Positions 36,891 to 46,692 of a stretch of 64,000 nt of DNA are shown in pieces. The position numbers and the translations under genes are program-made. The stretch is from Megasphaera lornae (lineage in GTDB: Bacteria > Bacillota > Negativicutes > Veillonellales > Megasphaeraceae). The notes beneath the pieces are model-generated. The model saw only the letters and a list, made by a program, of their open reading frames with translations. It was not told the origin of the DNA and searched no databases. The stretch lies in contig NZ_AFIJ01000032.1 in assembly GCF_000214495.1 (NCBI RefSeq), positions 1 through 64,000 of the forward strand, given 5' to 3'. The first letter of the stretch is position 1; each line of letters starts with the position of its first letter.

Positions 36891-38038
36891 ACTTTACTCC
36901 CATACGCCCGCACAATGCAGCGGACATTTGCACCAAAAGCTTCCTGCAATGCCGCTCGTACCGATTTTTTCATTACCGGAACCGTCAACACAATCGTTTC
37001 CGTTGTATAATCTATCCCGGTTTTAATCACTGTGCCTTGCGGCATCTCAGATAAATAAACAGTTTTGGCCCGATCCGTCAACTGTTGATAATCCATAATA
37101 CTATAGCGTATCGATTTCACAGCGACTATCGGTTGCAAATACTCGTCATGCTGTAACAATTTTTCCAACGCCGCTCTTTTTACCGCCGATTTACAACCGA
37201 TATGCAACACGTTCCCTTGCCAATACAGTACCCCGTCTGCGGCAAAAGCGCCGATCGAACCATATACGGTACGAAGGTACCCGAAAACCTGCTGTTCCGC
37301 TTCCCGGGAAGAAAATACCGGCGCAACACTCGCCAACTGCCGCTCCTTATGTACCGGCAGTACTGCCCGGCGTGCTTCATGAAGCGCCGCCTTCTCTGCC
37401 GGAACGGCCGTCATCGATACGGTCTTATCTTTTTGTTGTTGCCGCTCATATACACGTTGCAACATCCGTACGGCGGCTCCCCGACTGACAATCGCATGCG
37501 GATAAAAGCGTTGATTCTCGCCCTGCATAATATGTTGTGCCGTCAACGCATATACCGCTTTCTTTGCCCCGTCGGCAATCTCCGCATCATCTTTATATAA
37601 AGAAACAGTGCCGGTTAACGGTAAATTATTCACTTTCATATAATTATACGTAACAACGGCAAACTCCTGTCGCGATACATATCGTTGCGGCCGCAAATAA
37701 CCGGGTTTAAAACCGGTCATACTATGCCGACCGGTAACTAAGACTACGGCACTCTTCGTCGGACGGGCATGCACACCCTTATAGGTTGCGTTTTGAGGAG
37801 TTTGTATCCCCGTCATCTGCGCCAATAAACCCGCCAATTCCTCCCGAGTAAGCGGTTGGCGAGCCGTCTTCGGCTTACCGCCGCTTACCCGAAGCCCCGG
37901 CGATTGCCGTGCCTGCACAGTCACGGCCGTAGAGGTCGGCGACAACGCATGCCGCCCTACCGCCCCGGCCGCTTCCACAGATGCGGTCAAAACGACAAGT
38001 ACCAATACCGCAGTTACCCTGCGTATAACAAAGTTCAT
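36887..38038 (-). CDS. Secreted SLH-domain protein, first of a pair
   Basis: 383 residues. The signal peptide is MNFVIRRVTAVLVLVVLTASVEAAG. Residues ~65-170 carry SLH-type repeats (LRPQRYVSRQEFAVVTYNYM; IADGAKKAVYALTAQHIMQG; FYPHAIVSRGAAVRMLQRVY). These anchor proteins to peptidoglycan-linked polymers in diderm Firmicutes. The C-terminal domain is shared with the downstream gene. The real start is ATG 38038, after GAGAAGG; the open frame before it lies inside the asparaginase gene. It is in one operon with the next SLH gene. Confidence 0.85.
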   Translation of the reverse strand: MNFVIRRVTAVLVLVVLTASVEAAGAVGRHALSPTSTAVTVQARQSPGLRVSGGKPKTARQPLTREELAGLLAQMTGIQTPQNATYKGVHARPTKSAVVLVTGRHSMTGFKPGYLRPQRYVSRQEFAVVTYNYMKVNNLPLTGTVSLYKDDAEIADGAKKAVYALTAQHIMQGENQRFYPHAIVSRGAAVRMLQRVYERQQQKDKTVSMTAVPAEKAALHEARRAVLPVHKERQLASVAPVFSSREAEQQVFGYLRTVYGSIGAFAADGVLYWQGNVLHIGCKSAVKRAALEKLLQHDEYLQPIVAVKSIRYSIMDYQQLTDRAKTVYLSEMPQGTVIKTGIDYTTETIVLTVPVMKKSVRAALQEAFGANVRCIVRAYGSKV

Positions 38039-38133
38039 ATTACCTTCTCCCGTCTTAACGCTGCAAATCTTATCCTGCATTTTAAATTTGTTTTCATTGT
38101 AGCACAGGCCATACAGCAGAACAAGCGTTCTTT

Positions 38134-39111
38134 TCAATGCGTTTGCAACAAGTGTTGTATCCGCGTAGAATCCGCCCCCTGCAGCAATGCCAGCTGCAAT
38201 AAAATTTTTGCTTTTTGCGGCGTCAGCGAATCTCCCCAAAGACACCCGGCATATTCTTGTAAAAAAGTAACCGTCCCTCCCGACACCCGACTCGTCCGCA
38301 CAAACAGTACGCCTTGTTTCTGCAACGCCTCGATCTTCGTATAAACGCCTTGCGGCATTCTGCCATGTCCCAAGCCGACCAAAACCATTGCGGGCGCCCC
38401 GGCGGCCGCCAATACGGAAAAAAGATTCGGATCCATCCCCACATGACAATATACAATCGGTACATACGGCAATTCATCGGTTATCGGCAATATAAGCTGC
38501 GACTCGTAAGTGTGTAAGCGCAATGGCCGTTGATAAAAATACGGTCTGTTTTCCTGCACCACACCGACATATCCCTGTTGCCGACATTGAAACGAATCCA
38601 CTTGTGCCGTATCCGTTTTTTCTACAAAGCGAGCAGCACATATACGATTATTCATCACGACCAATACCCCATATTTTCCCGCCTCGGGAACCGCCGCCGT
38701 CTGTACGGCCGCCAATATATTAAGCGGACCGTCGGCGCTTAACGCCGTTGCCGGGCGCATGGCTCCCGTCAAAATAATCGGTTTGTCCGTATGTACGGTT
38801 AAATTTAAAAAATATGCCGTTTCTTCCAATGTATCCGTACCGTGTGTGACGACCACTCCGTCACACGAATCCTTTTGCAATACGGTCCGGATTCTCCCGG
38901 CCAGTTTAATCCAAAGCGCTTCCGTCATATCGGCACTGTCCAAATTACAAAATTGCTCTCCGGTTAAAACCGCCGTCTTCCGTATAGCCGGTACAGCTTG
39001 CACCATCTCTTGCCACGCCAACTTTCCCGCCTGATATTGCGTAAGTGACTCCGCCCGCTCGCCGATGCCGGCAATCGTACCGCCGCACGCAATAATATGT
39101 ATGTGTTTCAT
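38134..39111 (-). CDS. ansA: L-asparaginase, type I
   Basis: Hydrolyses asparagine to aspartate and ammonia. 325 residues, with no signal peptide. Both catalytic threonine motifs are present: ACGGTIAG near the N terminus and VVTHGTDTLEE near residue 85. The LTGAMRP segment is also typical. ATG 39111 lies nine bases after AGAGGTG; ATG 39117 in the same frame is also possible. It lies upstream of the SLH pair on the same strand with a gap of about 95 bases. Confidence 0.9.
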   Translation of the reverse strand: MKHIHIIACGGTIAGIGERAESLTQYQAGKLAWQEMVQAVPAIRKTAVLTGEQFCNLDSADMTEALWIKLAGRIRTVLQKDSCDGVVVTHGTDTLEETAYFLNLTVHTDKPIILTGAMRPATALSADGPLNILAAVQTAAVPEAGKYGVLVVMNNRICAARFVEKTDTAQVDSFQCRQQGYVGVVQENRPYFYQRPLRLHTYESQLILPITDELPYVPIVYCHVGMDPNLFSVLAAAGAPAMVLVGLGHGRMPQGVYTKIEALQKQGVLFVRTSRVSGGTVTFLQEYAGCLWGDSLTPQKAKILLQLALLQGADSTRIQHLLQTH

Positions 39112-39234
39112 CCCCATACGCACCTCTTTCATTAATGATGTATAAAATTATAGTCTACCTACGCCGACCGACGAGTTTCACGATTTCCCTCATCCGACTG
39201 TTCCGAATTTCCGAACCGCAACCGCGCCGCTGCA

Positions 39235-39281
39235 TAAAAAACGCACAGCTCCCTAACTATACACCATTAGGGAGCTGTGCG
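39235..39281 (-). terminator. Terminator of the alpha/beta-hydrolase gene
   Basis: A 15-base perfect stem (39242-39256 with 39267-39281) with T6 on the minus strand. Confidence 0.93.
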
Positions 39282-39300
39282 GCAATAAAAAACAGGTTCA

Positions 39301-40038
39301 TTAATACCGCGGAATATTTCGCTCCAACCACGCGATGGCATCTCCCATCATATTGGTAGTAACATAATGTCCCACGCCTTCATACAAAATATGTTCGGAC
39401 GTAACCTCTTCTTTATGAGATAATTCTTCCATATATTTTTTTTGTGAAAGCGGATTCACGGTCGTATCCGCCGCCCCATTCAACGCCAAAATGGCCCGAC
39501 CTCCCAACAAATGCGCATGTTTATAGGGATCCGTCACACGAAAATTCATTTCCAACGCATGTTGACCCTTAAACGGCGGAATGTCCAAATCTTGATGAAA
39601 CAACCGATCCGCTTCCGCCCACCAGCCGGTACCGTTAATCGCTACAGCCGCACAAAATTCATCAAAAAAACTCATAATCCCCAAGGCGGTAATCGCTCCC
39701 ATAGAATGGCCCATAAGGATTTTAGGAACCCGTCTATTCCAATGAATAATATACTTTAACCACAAAGGGACTTCCCGAAAAGATTGAAACACGGTTTGCC
39801 AAAAATTTCCATACATTCGTTTGGAATCATAATCCAACGTTCCCCGTTCCCCATGATTTACAGCATCGGGAATAATTACATCGTAGCCATATGCAGCTAA
39901 AAGTCTTGCCCGCACCTCTTGCTTCTCTTTATTGGAAGACCAGCCGTGATAAAACAAAATGACCCCCTTCGGACGTTCTCCGCAAGACACATGCAAGCAG
40001 GGAAACCCTTCCATATAATGCTTTGTTACCTCAATCAT
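39301..40038 (-). CDS. Alpha/beta-fold hydrolase
   Basis: Serine hydrolase of 245 residues resembling the YitV/YtxM-type esterases. An oxyanion-type HGW (LFYHGWSSNK) is followed by GHSMGAITALG, with the nucleophilic serine near residue 110, then an acid residue (candidate in ALNGAADTTVNP) and the catalytic His in GVGHYVTTN near residue 225. The substrate is unknown. The ATG has GAGGAGG. It is separated by about 25 bases from the hypothetical gene upstream. Confidence 0.87.
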   Translation of the reverse strand: MIEVTKHYMEGFPCLHVSCGERPKGVILFYHGWSSNKEKQEVRARLLAAYGYDVIIPDAVNHGERGTLDYDSKRMYGNFWQTVFQSFREVPLWLKYIIHWNRRVPKILMGHSMGAITALGIMSFFDEFCAAVAINGTGWWAEADRLFHQDLDIPPFKGQHALEMNFRVTDPYKHAHLLGGRAILALNGAADTTVNPLSQKKYMEELSHKEEVTSEHILYEGVGHYVTTNMMGDAIAWLERNIPRY

Positions 40039-40064
40039 CAGAACCCCTCCTCATTTCAGTAATT

Positions 40065-40496
40065 TCATTTTCTATGTTGCCGCGAACGTATCGCCAAAGG
40101 CGGTTGTAATATTTCCGACCAAATAATTCCCGCATATAGGTCTTGCGCCTCAGGAGCTACCTCGTGCCAACCGTCTCCGGACACCGGTCGCCGGCGCGCC
40201 GACGACCGCATAGGTGAAGCGATTGTTGCCGACTTTTTATCCGGACCGACAATCGACGCCGGAAAAGATGCGGTATTTTCTTGGCGAATCTCTTTTTCTT
40301 TCGTCTCCGCTATCAACGGATCCCGTTTCTTTTTTTCTTGTCGTGCCGGTATCGGAAACGAACGAGACCTTCGACGCTTCTTATACGTTCTTTTTCTTCG
40401 CAGTACATCCGGTAGAGAAAACACGGCAAATAATATAATGGGAAAAATAATTTTAAAATTTCCTGCCAATGATATAGCAGAATCCGCTATTCGCAT
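40065..40496 (-). CDS. Hypothetical membrane-anchored basic protein next to floA
   Basis: 143 residues. The N-terminal hydrophobic helix (FKIIFPIILFAVFSLP) is followed by a long, very basic, probably disordered region with many Arg/Lys. A short conserved-looking C-terminal motif, DLYAGIIWSEILQPPLAIR, lies near residue 120 and suggests protein binding. No family recognised. It starts eight bases after the floA stop, so it is co-transcribed with floA-nfeD and may be a flotillin partner. Confidence 0.65.
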   Translation of the reverse strand: MRIADSAISLAGNFKIIFPIILFAVFSLPDVLRRKRTYKKRRRSRSFPIPARQEKKKRDPLIAETKEKEIRQENTASFPASIVGPDKKSATIASPMRSSARRRPVSGDGWHEVAPEAQDLYAGIIWSEILQPPLAIRSRQHRK

Positions 40497-40504
40497 TCTC
40501 TCAC

Positions 40505-41539
40505 CTACTTATCCTCCGGAGACGACGATTCGCCGTGTCCGGTGTCGGAATCTCCCACCTGTCGATGTTGATGCTTGGGTATCCCCGCTTTTGCCACAGC
40601 ATCGCGCATTTGTGTATCGGCCATAATATTTTTCATTTGATAATAATCCATTACGCCTAAATTCCCCGATTTAAGTGCTATCGCCATGGCTAACGGCACT
40701 TCCGCCTGCGCTTCTACAACTTTCGCCTGCATTTCTTGTGTATACGCCTGCATTTCCTGCTCCTTGGCTACCGCCATCGCCCGTCTTTCTTCCGCTTTCG
40801 CCTGCGCGATTTGTTTATCCGCTTCCGCCTGATCGGTCTGCAACCGGGCGCCGATATTACGTCCCACGTCAATATCGGCAATATCAATAGAAAGAATTTC
40901 AAAAGCCGTTCCGGCATCCAACCCTTTACTTAAAACAGTTTTTGAAATTTCATCCGGATTTTCCAATACCATGGCATGATCGGCAGCCGATCCCACACTG
41001 GTTACAATCCCTTCCCCGACACGAGCAATAACCGTCGCTTCTCCCGCACCGCCAACCAACCGTTCAATATTGGCCCGCACGGTTACTCGCGCTCGTACCT
41101 TTAACTCAATACCGTTTTGAGCTACGGCGGAAATAAACGGCGTTTCAATTACTTTGGGATTCACACTCATTTGTACCGCTTCCAACACATCTCTTCCCGC
41201 CAAATCAATCGCGCAGGCTCGTTCAAACGTTAATTCCATCTGTGCACGATGTGCCGCAATCAACGCATCTACCACATGATCGACATCGCCGCCGGCTAAA
41301 TAATGCGCTTCCAATTGATTCACATTCATATTCAATCCCGCTTTATTAGCCTTCACTAACGGTAAAATAATTTTTGACGGCACCACTCGCCGCAAACGCA
41401 TCCCTACCAAATTGCCGATGCCGACAGAAACTCCTGCCGCCATGGCGGAAATCCATAACCCCAACGGCACAAAATGAAAAAATGCGGAAATAACCAGGAT
41501 CGCTACAACAATACAAAAACCGGGAAATACAATAAACAT
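40505..41539 (-). CDS. floA: Flotillin-like lipid-raft scaffold FloA
   Basis: Membrane-microdomain scaffold, 344 residues. The N-terminal hairpin-type membrane segment is followed by the SPFH-like domain ([34 protein letters not shown] pattern) and a coiled region with repeated Gln-Ala/Glu-Ala ([18 protein letters not shown]). A Gly/Ser/Pro tail ends it. The ATG has AAGGAGG. Upstream is nfeD (gap about 20 bases), the usual FloA partner. Together they organise membrane rafts and signalling complexes. Confidence 0.95.
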   Translation of the reverse strand: MFIVFPGFCIVVAILVISAFFHFVPLGLWISAMAAGVSVGIGNLVGMRLRRVVPSKIILPLVKANKAGLNMNVNQLEAHYLAGGDVDHVVDALIAAHRAQMELTFERACAIDLAGRDVLEAVQMSVNPKVIETPFISAVAQNGIELKVRARVTVRANIERLVGGAGEATVIARVGEGIVTSVGSAADHAMVLENPDEISKTVLSKGLDAGTAFEILSIDIADIDVGRNIGARLQTDQAEADKQIAQAKAEERRAMAVAKEQEMQAYTQEMQAKVVEAQAEVPLAMAIALKSGNLGVMDYYQMKNIMADTQMRDAVAKAGIPKHQHRQVGDSDTGHGESSSPEDK

Positions 41540-41558
41540 GAAAAGTCCTCCTTTGCGC

Positions 41559-42856
41559 TCATAATGATCGTTCGGGAAGCGGCTCCACTACTACTCGCCC
41601 GCCTTCCACACGAAGTACGCGAACAGCTACATCCCTTTCAATAAACATGCCGGTCGATACGGCATCTATACGTTCCCCGTCCACCCGAATAATACCGGCG
41701 GGACGCAAAACGGTAATCGTTCTGCCGCAAGCCGATACATAGGAACTATAATCTTTTTGCGACCTATAACCGTACGCCGTTTGCTGTCGTTGATGCAATA
41801 CTAATTTTTCAAGCCCGCGACTGTGCGGCAGCCATCTTGCAAGCAAGAAAAAAACAACCCCTGCAGCTACCGTACAGGCCGCCAAAAAATACACGGCGGC
41901 TACATTGGCGCCCAAAAAATAAAATAAGCTGCCGTATAAAAGAATAACACCCGTTACACCGAACACCCCCGATCCCGGTATAACCAACTCTATCCCCAAA
42001 CAAAGAATACTGCCCATAAAGGCCGCCATGACACGAAAATCAAAGTTCATCGTCGATGCCCCCGAAACATACAAGCCAATCCCCGCAACAACGGCGACAG
42101 CCATTCCGGCACCGATGCCGGCCAGTTTAATTTCCGCAAGTATCGCCATCATAATCAGCACGACCAAGACCATCCGTACATACACATTCTGCAGGATGCC
42201 CGTCAACTGATCGCCCGGGGTAACGGTTACGTCAACGGTTCGGAAACGCCCTAAGCTGAAAAATTGTAAAGCCTCTTCGACAGTCGTTGCCGTTCCTTCC
42301 GAAAATCCCAACGTCTGTGCCCGGTCGGGAGTAAGCGTCAAAGTATATGCCGAGGACGCCGTATAGTTCGGTACCTTTACGGTAGCATCCGCCATCGCGG
42401 CCGCCACCAAACGATTTCGCCCCGTTGCCGCCGCATTGTTTTCAAATAGAGAACGCCACGCCTGCGTATCTCCTTCGGTTGCATACCTTCCCAAGCGCCC
42501 GCCGGGGGCCATAATAATATGGCGACAGGATAAAGCAATCGCCGTTCCGGCCGCACTGTTCGCACCTCTGACATAGGCAATCGTCGGCACAGATGATGCC
42601 GCCAACACTGCACTCACTTGTTGCGCCTGTCGTTCCTGACCGGAAGTAACGGACAATACGACTACCACCGCCGGTGCGCCTTCGGTTGCGGCTTGCGTTA
42701 ACGTTCGTCGCAGCAATACCTGCCGACTCTCCGCCAACTGTCCCGCAACATGAACAATACGAACCGCCGCATTGTCCTTAGCCGCAACCGGTGTTCCGCC
42801 GCCTGTCCCCATACAAAAACAAAAAAGAGAATCCATCCGTATAGTAACCGTTTCAT
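41559..42856 (-). pseudogene. nfeD: NfeD-family membrane serine protease, probable one-base frame break at the signal peptide
   Basis: The main reading frame (from 42836) has about 425 residues: an N-terminal ClpP/crotonase-like domain, then four or five membrane helices (MVLVVLIMMAILAEIKLAG pattern) and an NfeD OB-fold tail. It lacks a signal peptide and a ribosome site. From ATG 42856 in another frame, with GGGAG in place, the DNA encodes a clear signal peptide, MKRLLYGWILFFVFVWG. Adding one base in the region of T6 (42821-42826), T5 (42815-42819) or G4 (42807-42810) would fuse this to TGGGTPVAAKDNAAVR. The protein normally pairs with FloA. Confidence 0.8.
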
Positions 42857-42871
42857 ATGATTTCTCCCGGT

Positions 42872-43285
42872 TTAATCGGAACGTACGTCGTCATGCGTTT
42901 TTTCCGAAATCCATTGAAAATAGCCGGCATCCCGAAAAGACCTCAATTCTTCCGGTGACAACCCGTAGGCCGCTTGTTTTTCCAACTCTTCTACGGTTTT
43001 CATTTTTATAATTTCAATCTTATCCAAGACCGCCTCGTACACAGCCGTTGATTTATTCTCCCGAATCCATTCAATCATATGCTCCAGCCAAACTTTACAT
43101 GTCCAAGCTGTGTCGCCATGATTATGACCGCGCAATATACGAATCTGTTCCGATTCCGGAATTTTTGCTAAAAGCCAATTCCAACGTTCTCCGGCGATAA
43201 CGTATTGATACTTCTCGTCAATCGCACGTAAATGCTGTTCCCGAAGCTCCAATATATACCGTGACCAAAACAAACTGAGTGTCAT
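42872..43285 (-). CDS. Hypothetical protein upstream of nfeD
   Basis: 137 residues, not recognised. It has no signal peptide or membrane helix and is Glu/Lys/Trp-rich, probably helical. Segments such as RYILELREQHLRAID, ERWNWLLAKIPESEQI, WTCKVWLEHMIEWI and LSPEELRSFRDAGYFQWI suggest a soluble protein. The ATG at 43285 has GGAGGTG; the frame upstream of it does not. It precedes nfeD by 15 bases and may belong to its operon, although the product looks cytoplasmic. Confidence 0.65.
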   Translation of the reverse strand: MTLSLFWSRYILELREQHLRAIDEKYQYVIAGERWNWLLAKIPESEQIRILRGHNHGDTAWTCKVWLEHMIEWIRENKSTAVYEAVLDKIEIIKMKTVEELEKQAAYGLSPEELRSFRDAGYFQWISEKTHDDVRSD

Positions 43286-43368
43286 ATTGACACCTCCATT
43301 ACTGATGTTCAGGGGCTTATTTAGTATATTCCACAAAAATAATAAAACTCCTTTTTCCTCCTGCCGTA

Positions 43369-43959
43369 CTAGCCGTCAGAATTCGCATGCATTTGATCTA
43401 ACGAAAGACTGAAACTCGGCGCATAGGTTTCCAGAAACAGCGTAATCTCCGGCATGTTCAACGCTTGTAATTGCCCTTCCAACGTATGAAACGCTTCTGT
43501 AAATTCTCGATTTCCGTCCGCTACTTCCTGTAAACATTTTAAATACGCGGATAACGTGTCCGCAGCTTTAACCAACGGCCATTCCGGTTCTTCTTCGGGA
43601 TAACAAATAATCGGTTTATACCCCGCTTGCAACTCCGCAGGAAGCGCGGACAGCAATCGTTTCCGCGCCTGCTCTTCTACCGTCCCGTACGTCTGTCGCA
43701 TGCGGGAATTAAAATATTTGACCGGAGTCGGCATATCCCCCGTAAAAACTTCCGAAGCATCATGATACATCGCCAATACGGCAGCATGTTCCCCATTAAG
43801 TGCGCCGTGAAAATACGTATTATGCAGCACACATAAATGATACGCCAAAACAGCCGTTTCCAACGCATGTTCCTGTACATTTTCAGAGCGACGATTATAC
43901 ATCAAACTCCAACGCCGAATCAATTTCATCCGTGAAAGAATAGCAAAAAAATGACTCAT
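43369..43959 (-). CDS. yfbR: 5'-deoxynucleotidase YfbR-like HD-domain protein
   Basis: 196 residues. Hydrolyses dNMPs in the YfbR family. The HD metal site reads NVQEHALET (first His), LAMYHDASEVFTGD (His-Asp) and VKAADTLSAYLKC (last Asp), in the right order. The TPVKYFN segment also matches YfbR. ATG with AGGAG. It ends just after trpS on the same strand, with nine bases between, so it may be transcribed with trpS. Confidence 0.88.
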   Translation of the reverse strand: MSHFFAILSRMKLIRRWSLMYNRRSENVQEHALETAVLAYHLCVLHNTYFHGALNGEHAAVLAMYHDASEVFTGDMPTPVKYFNSRMRQTYGTVEEQARKRLLSALPAELQAGYKPIICYPEEEPEWPLVKAADTLSAYLKCLQEVADGNREFTEAFHTLEGQLQALNMPEITLFLETYAPSFSLSLDQMHANSDG

Positions 43960-43968
43960 ATTCTTCTC

Positions 43969-44958
43969 CTATTTACGATCCAATCCCATCACTTGTACAA
44001 CCTTATCATACGTACGAGAGGCCGTTTCCCGGGCCTTAACCGCACCTTGATCCAATATTGCATCCAACACGGGATTATCAATTAACTCGGCATACCGCTT
44101 TTGAATCGGCTCCAATGCCGCAATAACGGCGGCGGCCACACTCTTTTTAAACTGCCCGTATCCTTGGCCGGAAAATTCTCGTTCCACCGCCGCATGATCC
44201 GTATCCGTCACGGCCGCGTAAATATCCATAAGATTAGCTATACCCGGTTTTGTTTCCGCATCATAATGAACGGAATTTTCACTATCCGTTTGTGCCCTCT
44301 TTATTTTCTTTTCAATATCCTTCGGCGCATCCAGTACATAAATCGTAGCCATCGTATTATCATCCGATTTACTCATTTTTTTGGTCGGTTCTTGTAAACT
44401 CATGACACGCGTGCCGCCTTGTCCTAAATAAATTTCCGGAATGGTAAATACCTCTTCTTGATACAAACGATTAAACCGTTGCGCCAAATCCCGCGTAATT
44501 TCCAAATGTTGTTTTTGGTCATCGCCTACAGGCACAAAATTCGTTTGATACAATAAAATATCCGCCGCCATAAGAGGAGGATACGTTAATAACCCGGCCG
44601 GAATAGAATCGCCCTGTTTAGCCGCCTTATCTTTATATTGGGTCATCCGTTCCAATTCTCCGACATACGATAACGTGGTCATAATCCACCCCAGCTGTGC
44701 ATGCTGCGGAACTTCCGACTGCACAAATAACGCCGCTTTTTCCGGATCCAACCCTGCCGCCAAATAAATTGCCGCCAATTCCCGCGTCCGCCGGTGCAAT
44801 AAAGCAGGATCTTGATGCACCGTAATCGCATGTTGATTAACCACGCAATAGTAACATTCATTTTGCTCCTGCATCTTGGTAAAATTACGCAAAGCGCCTA
44901 AATAATTTCCTAACGTAAGATTTCCGCTCGGTTGAATTCCCGAAAAAATAACTGCCAT
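43969..44958 (-). CDS. trpS: Tryptophanyl-tRNA synthetase
   Basis: Class I synthetase, 329 residues. The HIGH-type motif sits in SGIQPSGNLTLGNYLGAL and the KMSKS loop in PTKKMSKSDDNT near residue 195. ATG with GGAGGAG. It is controlled by the T-box leader at 44988-45240, so expression rises when tRNA-Trp is uncharged. Probably cotranscribed with yfbR downstream. Confidence 0.96.
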   Translation of the reverse strand: MAVIFSGIQPSGNLTLGNYLGALRNFTKMQEQNECYYCVVNQHAITVHQDPALLHRRTRELAAIYLAAGLDPEKAALFVQSEVPQHAQLGWIMTTLSYVGELERMTQYKDKAAKQGDSIPAGLLTYPPLMAADILLYQTNFVPVGDDQKQHLEITRDLAQRFNRLYQEEVFTIPEIYLGQGGTRVMSLQEPTKKMSKSDDNTMATIYVLDAPKDIEKKIKRAQTDSENSVHYDAETKPGIANLMDIYAAVTDTDHAAVEREFSGQGYGQFKKSVAAAVIAALEPIQKRYAELIDNPVLDAILDQGAVKARETASRTYDKVVQVMGLDRK

Positions 44959-44987
44959 AACAGCTCCTCCTTTACCTTAAGCAAAGA

Positions 44988-45240
44988 TAAAAAAAACCTC
45001 TCGCCCTCTTATAGGGACGAAAGGAAAAACGTTCCGCGGTACCACCCCGGTTGGCATATAGCCCGACTCATATAAACACTCTAATAACGGGGAGCGACCG
45101 GCGGCACCTACTTAATTTTCGAAGCGCATCTCCCGGGCCCATTCCTTGCCATTTCTCCCTATCGGACTTACACTTGCACCGACTCGCTGTGAGAGCTCCC
45201 ATGGAAGTACTTACACCCGTTCATTGACGATGTCCTAATT
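44988..45240 (-). promoter_or_regulatory. T-box riboswitch of trpS
   Basis: The minus strand has the conserved T-box core GGGTGGTACCGCGG (about 45034-45047), then a terminator hairpin (CCTTTCGTCCCT/AGGGCGAGAGG) with T8 at 44988-44996. Stem I is upstream. A likely specifier is TGG (Trp) near 45149-45151. tRNA-Trp that is uncharged should pair with it and stop termination. Confidence 0.92.
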
Positions 45241-45419
45241 TATAGCTATTCTATACTCTTTTACTCTTGCTGTCAATATTTTACCCCCGTACATCCCTCC
45301 TTCCTCCAACCCGTACGACACATCATGTCACACAATATGTATCCTCTGGTCATTCCGACAGTACCTTGCTATAATAAATAAATATTAATGATTACTTTAT
45401 ACGGGAAAGGATATTATCC

Positions 45420-46682
45420 ATGAATACTACATTTCAAACCTTGGGCGTAAGCCCGATTCTTTGCGAACTGTTAAAAAAGCGGGGAATCGCCGTTCCTACG
45501 CAGGTACAAGAAAAGGCCTTGCCCGCCTTATTTCAAGGGCGCGACATCTTAGGACAGGCGCAAACCGGAACGGGAAAAACACTCGCCTTTCTATTACCGG
45601 CATTACAACAAATACACCCGGACCAACATCAGGAACAAGTATTAATCCTCGCTCCGACACGCGAATTGGCCAAACAAATCACCGCCGTCGCCACCGACTT
45701 GGCCGCCGCCTTGCACATTGACGTACTGAATATTATCGGCGGACAAACCATCGAAAATCAATTACAAAAATTACAACGTCATCCGCAGGTGATTATCGGG
45801 ACGCCCGGTCGCTTATTGGATCATTGTCGGCGGCATTCACTAAATCTCACCGGCGTAGGCCGAATCATTGTGGACGAAGCCGACCAGCTGTTACAAACCG
45901 GCTTTTTAGAAGATGTCGATACGCTGCTCGACATGACCCCCAAAAGAAGACAACTGCTGTTCTTTTCCGCAACCGTACCGGATAAAATAAAAAGCCTGGC
46001 AAAAAAACATATGCACAATCCGTTCGTGTTTCATGTGCTGGAAGGAAGCAGTATTGCTTTGGAAACTATTGAACAACGCATATACATGATAAAAGAAGAA
46101 CAAAAATTTTCCTTTCTCTGTAAACTGTTACACGAAATGAATCCGTATTTAAGTGTGATTTTCTGCAATACTAAAGAACGAACTTCGATTTTAGCGGGCC
46201 AACTGATCCGGGCGGGGTTTGCCGTCAGCGAACTTCACGGCGATCTTTCACAAGGACGCCGCACCCAAGTATTGCGCGATTTTTCCAAAGCCAAAACACA
46301 ATTACTCGTAGCTACCGATATTGCCGCACGCGGACTGGACATTGCCGGCATTACCCACGTTTTTAATTATGATGTCCCGCACGATATAGATTACTATATT
46401 CATCGTATCGGCCGTACCGGACGTGCCGGTAATGACGGTCTTGCCGTCACCTTGGCGACGGCGGCGGACGAAGATTGGGTACGTCGGATTGAACATGCGA
46501 TTCGGGCCACCATTACCAAATATACGGCCTCCGGAAAAATACAAGTAAAACAAGCCCCTACGGCGCCTAAAAAGAAACGAATTTACAAAGATAAATTACC
46601 TGTCGCCACCTATCAGGCTACCAAAGAAAAACGTCATAAAACATTACATAAAGGCGGCAATAATCGACGCCGTCGCTCTTAG
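45420..46682 (+). CDS. DEAD-box ATP-dependent RNA helicase
   Basis: 420 residues. The Q motif (FQTLGVSPILCELLKKRGI) is followed by Walker A AQTGTGKT near residue 50, PTRELAKQ, GTPGRLLD, VDEADQLL (the DEAD box), SAT (FFSATVP) and the C-terminal RecA fold ending in HRIGRTGRAG. A basic C-terminal tail follows, as in CshA/DeaD-type helicases of RNA decay and ribosome assembly. GGAAAGG site. Adjacent is a downstream lipoprotein gene, 10 bases apart. -10-like TATAAT about 50 bases before. Confidence 0.95.
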   Translation: MNTTFQTLGVSPILCELLKKRGIAVPTQVQEKALPALFQGRDILGQAQTGTGKTLAFLLPALQQIHPDQHQEQVLILAPTRELAKQITAVATDLAAALHIDVLNIIGGQTIENQLQKLQRHPQVIIGTPGRLLDHCRRHSLNLTGVGRIIVDEADQLLQTGFLEDVDTLLDMTPKRRQLLFFSATVPDKIKSLAKKHMHNPFVFHVLEGSSIALETIEQRIYMIKEEQKFSFLCKLLHEMNPYLSVIFCNTKERTSILAGQLIRAGFAVSELHGDLSQGRRTQVLRDFSKAKTQLLVATDIAARGLDIAGITHVFNYDVPHDIDYYIHRIGRTGRAGNDGLAVTLATAADEDWVRRIEHAIRATITKYTASGKIQVKQAPTAPKKKRIYKDKLPVATYQATKEKRHKTLHKGGNNRRRRS

Positions 46683-46692
46683 GAGGCCACGT

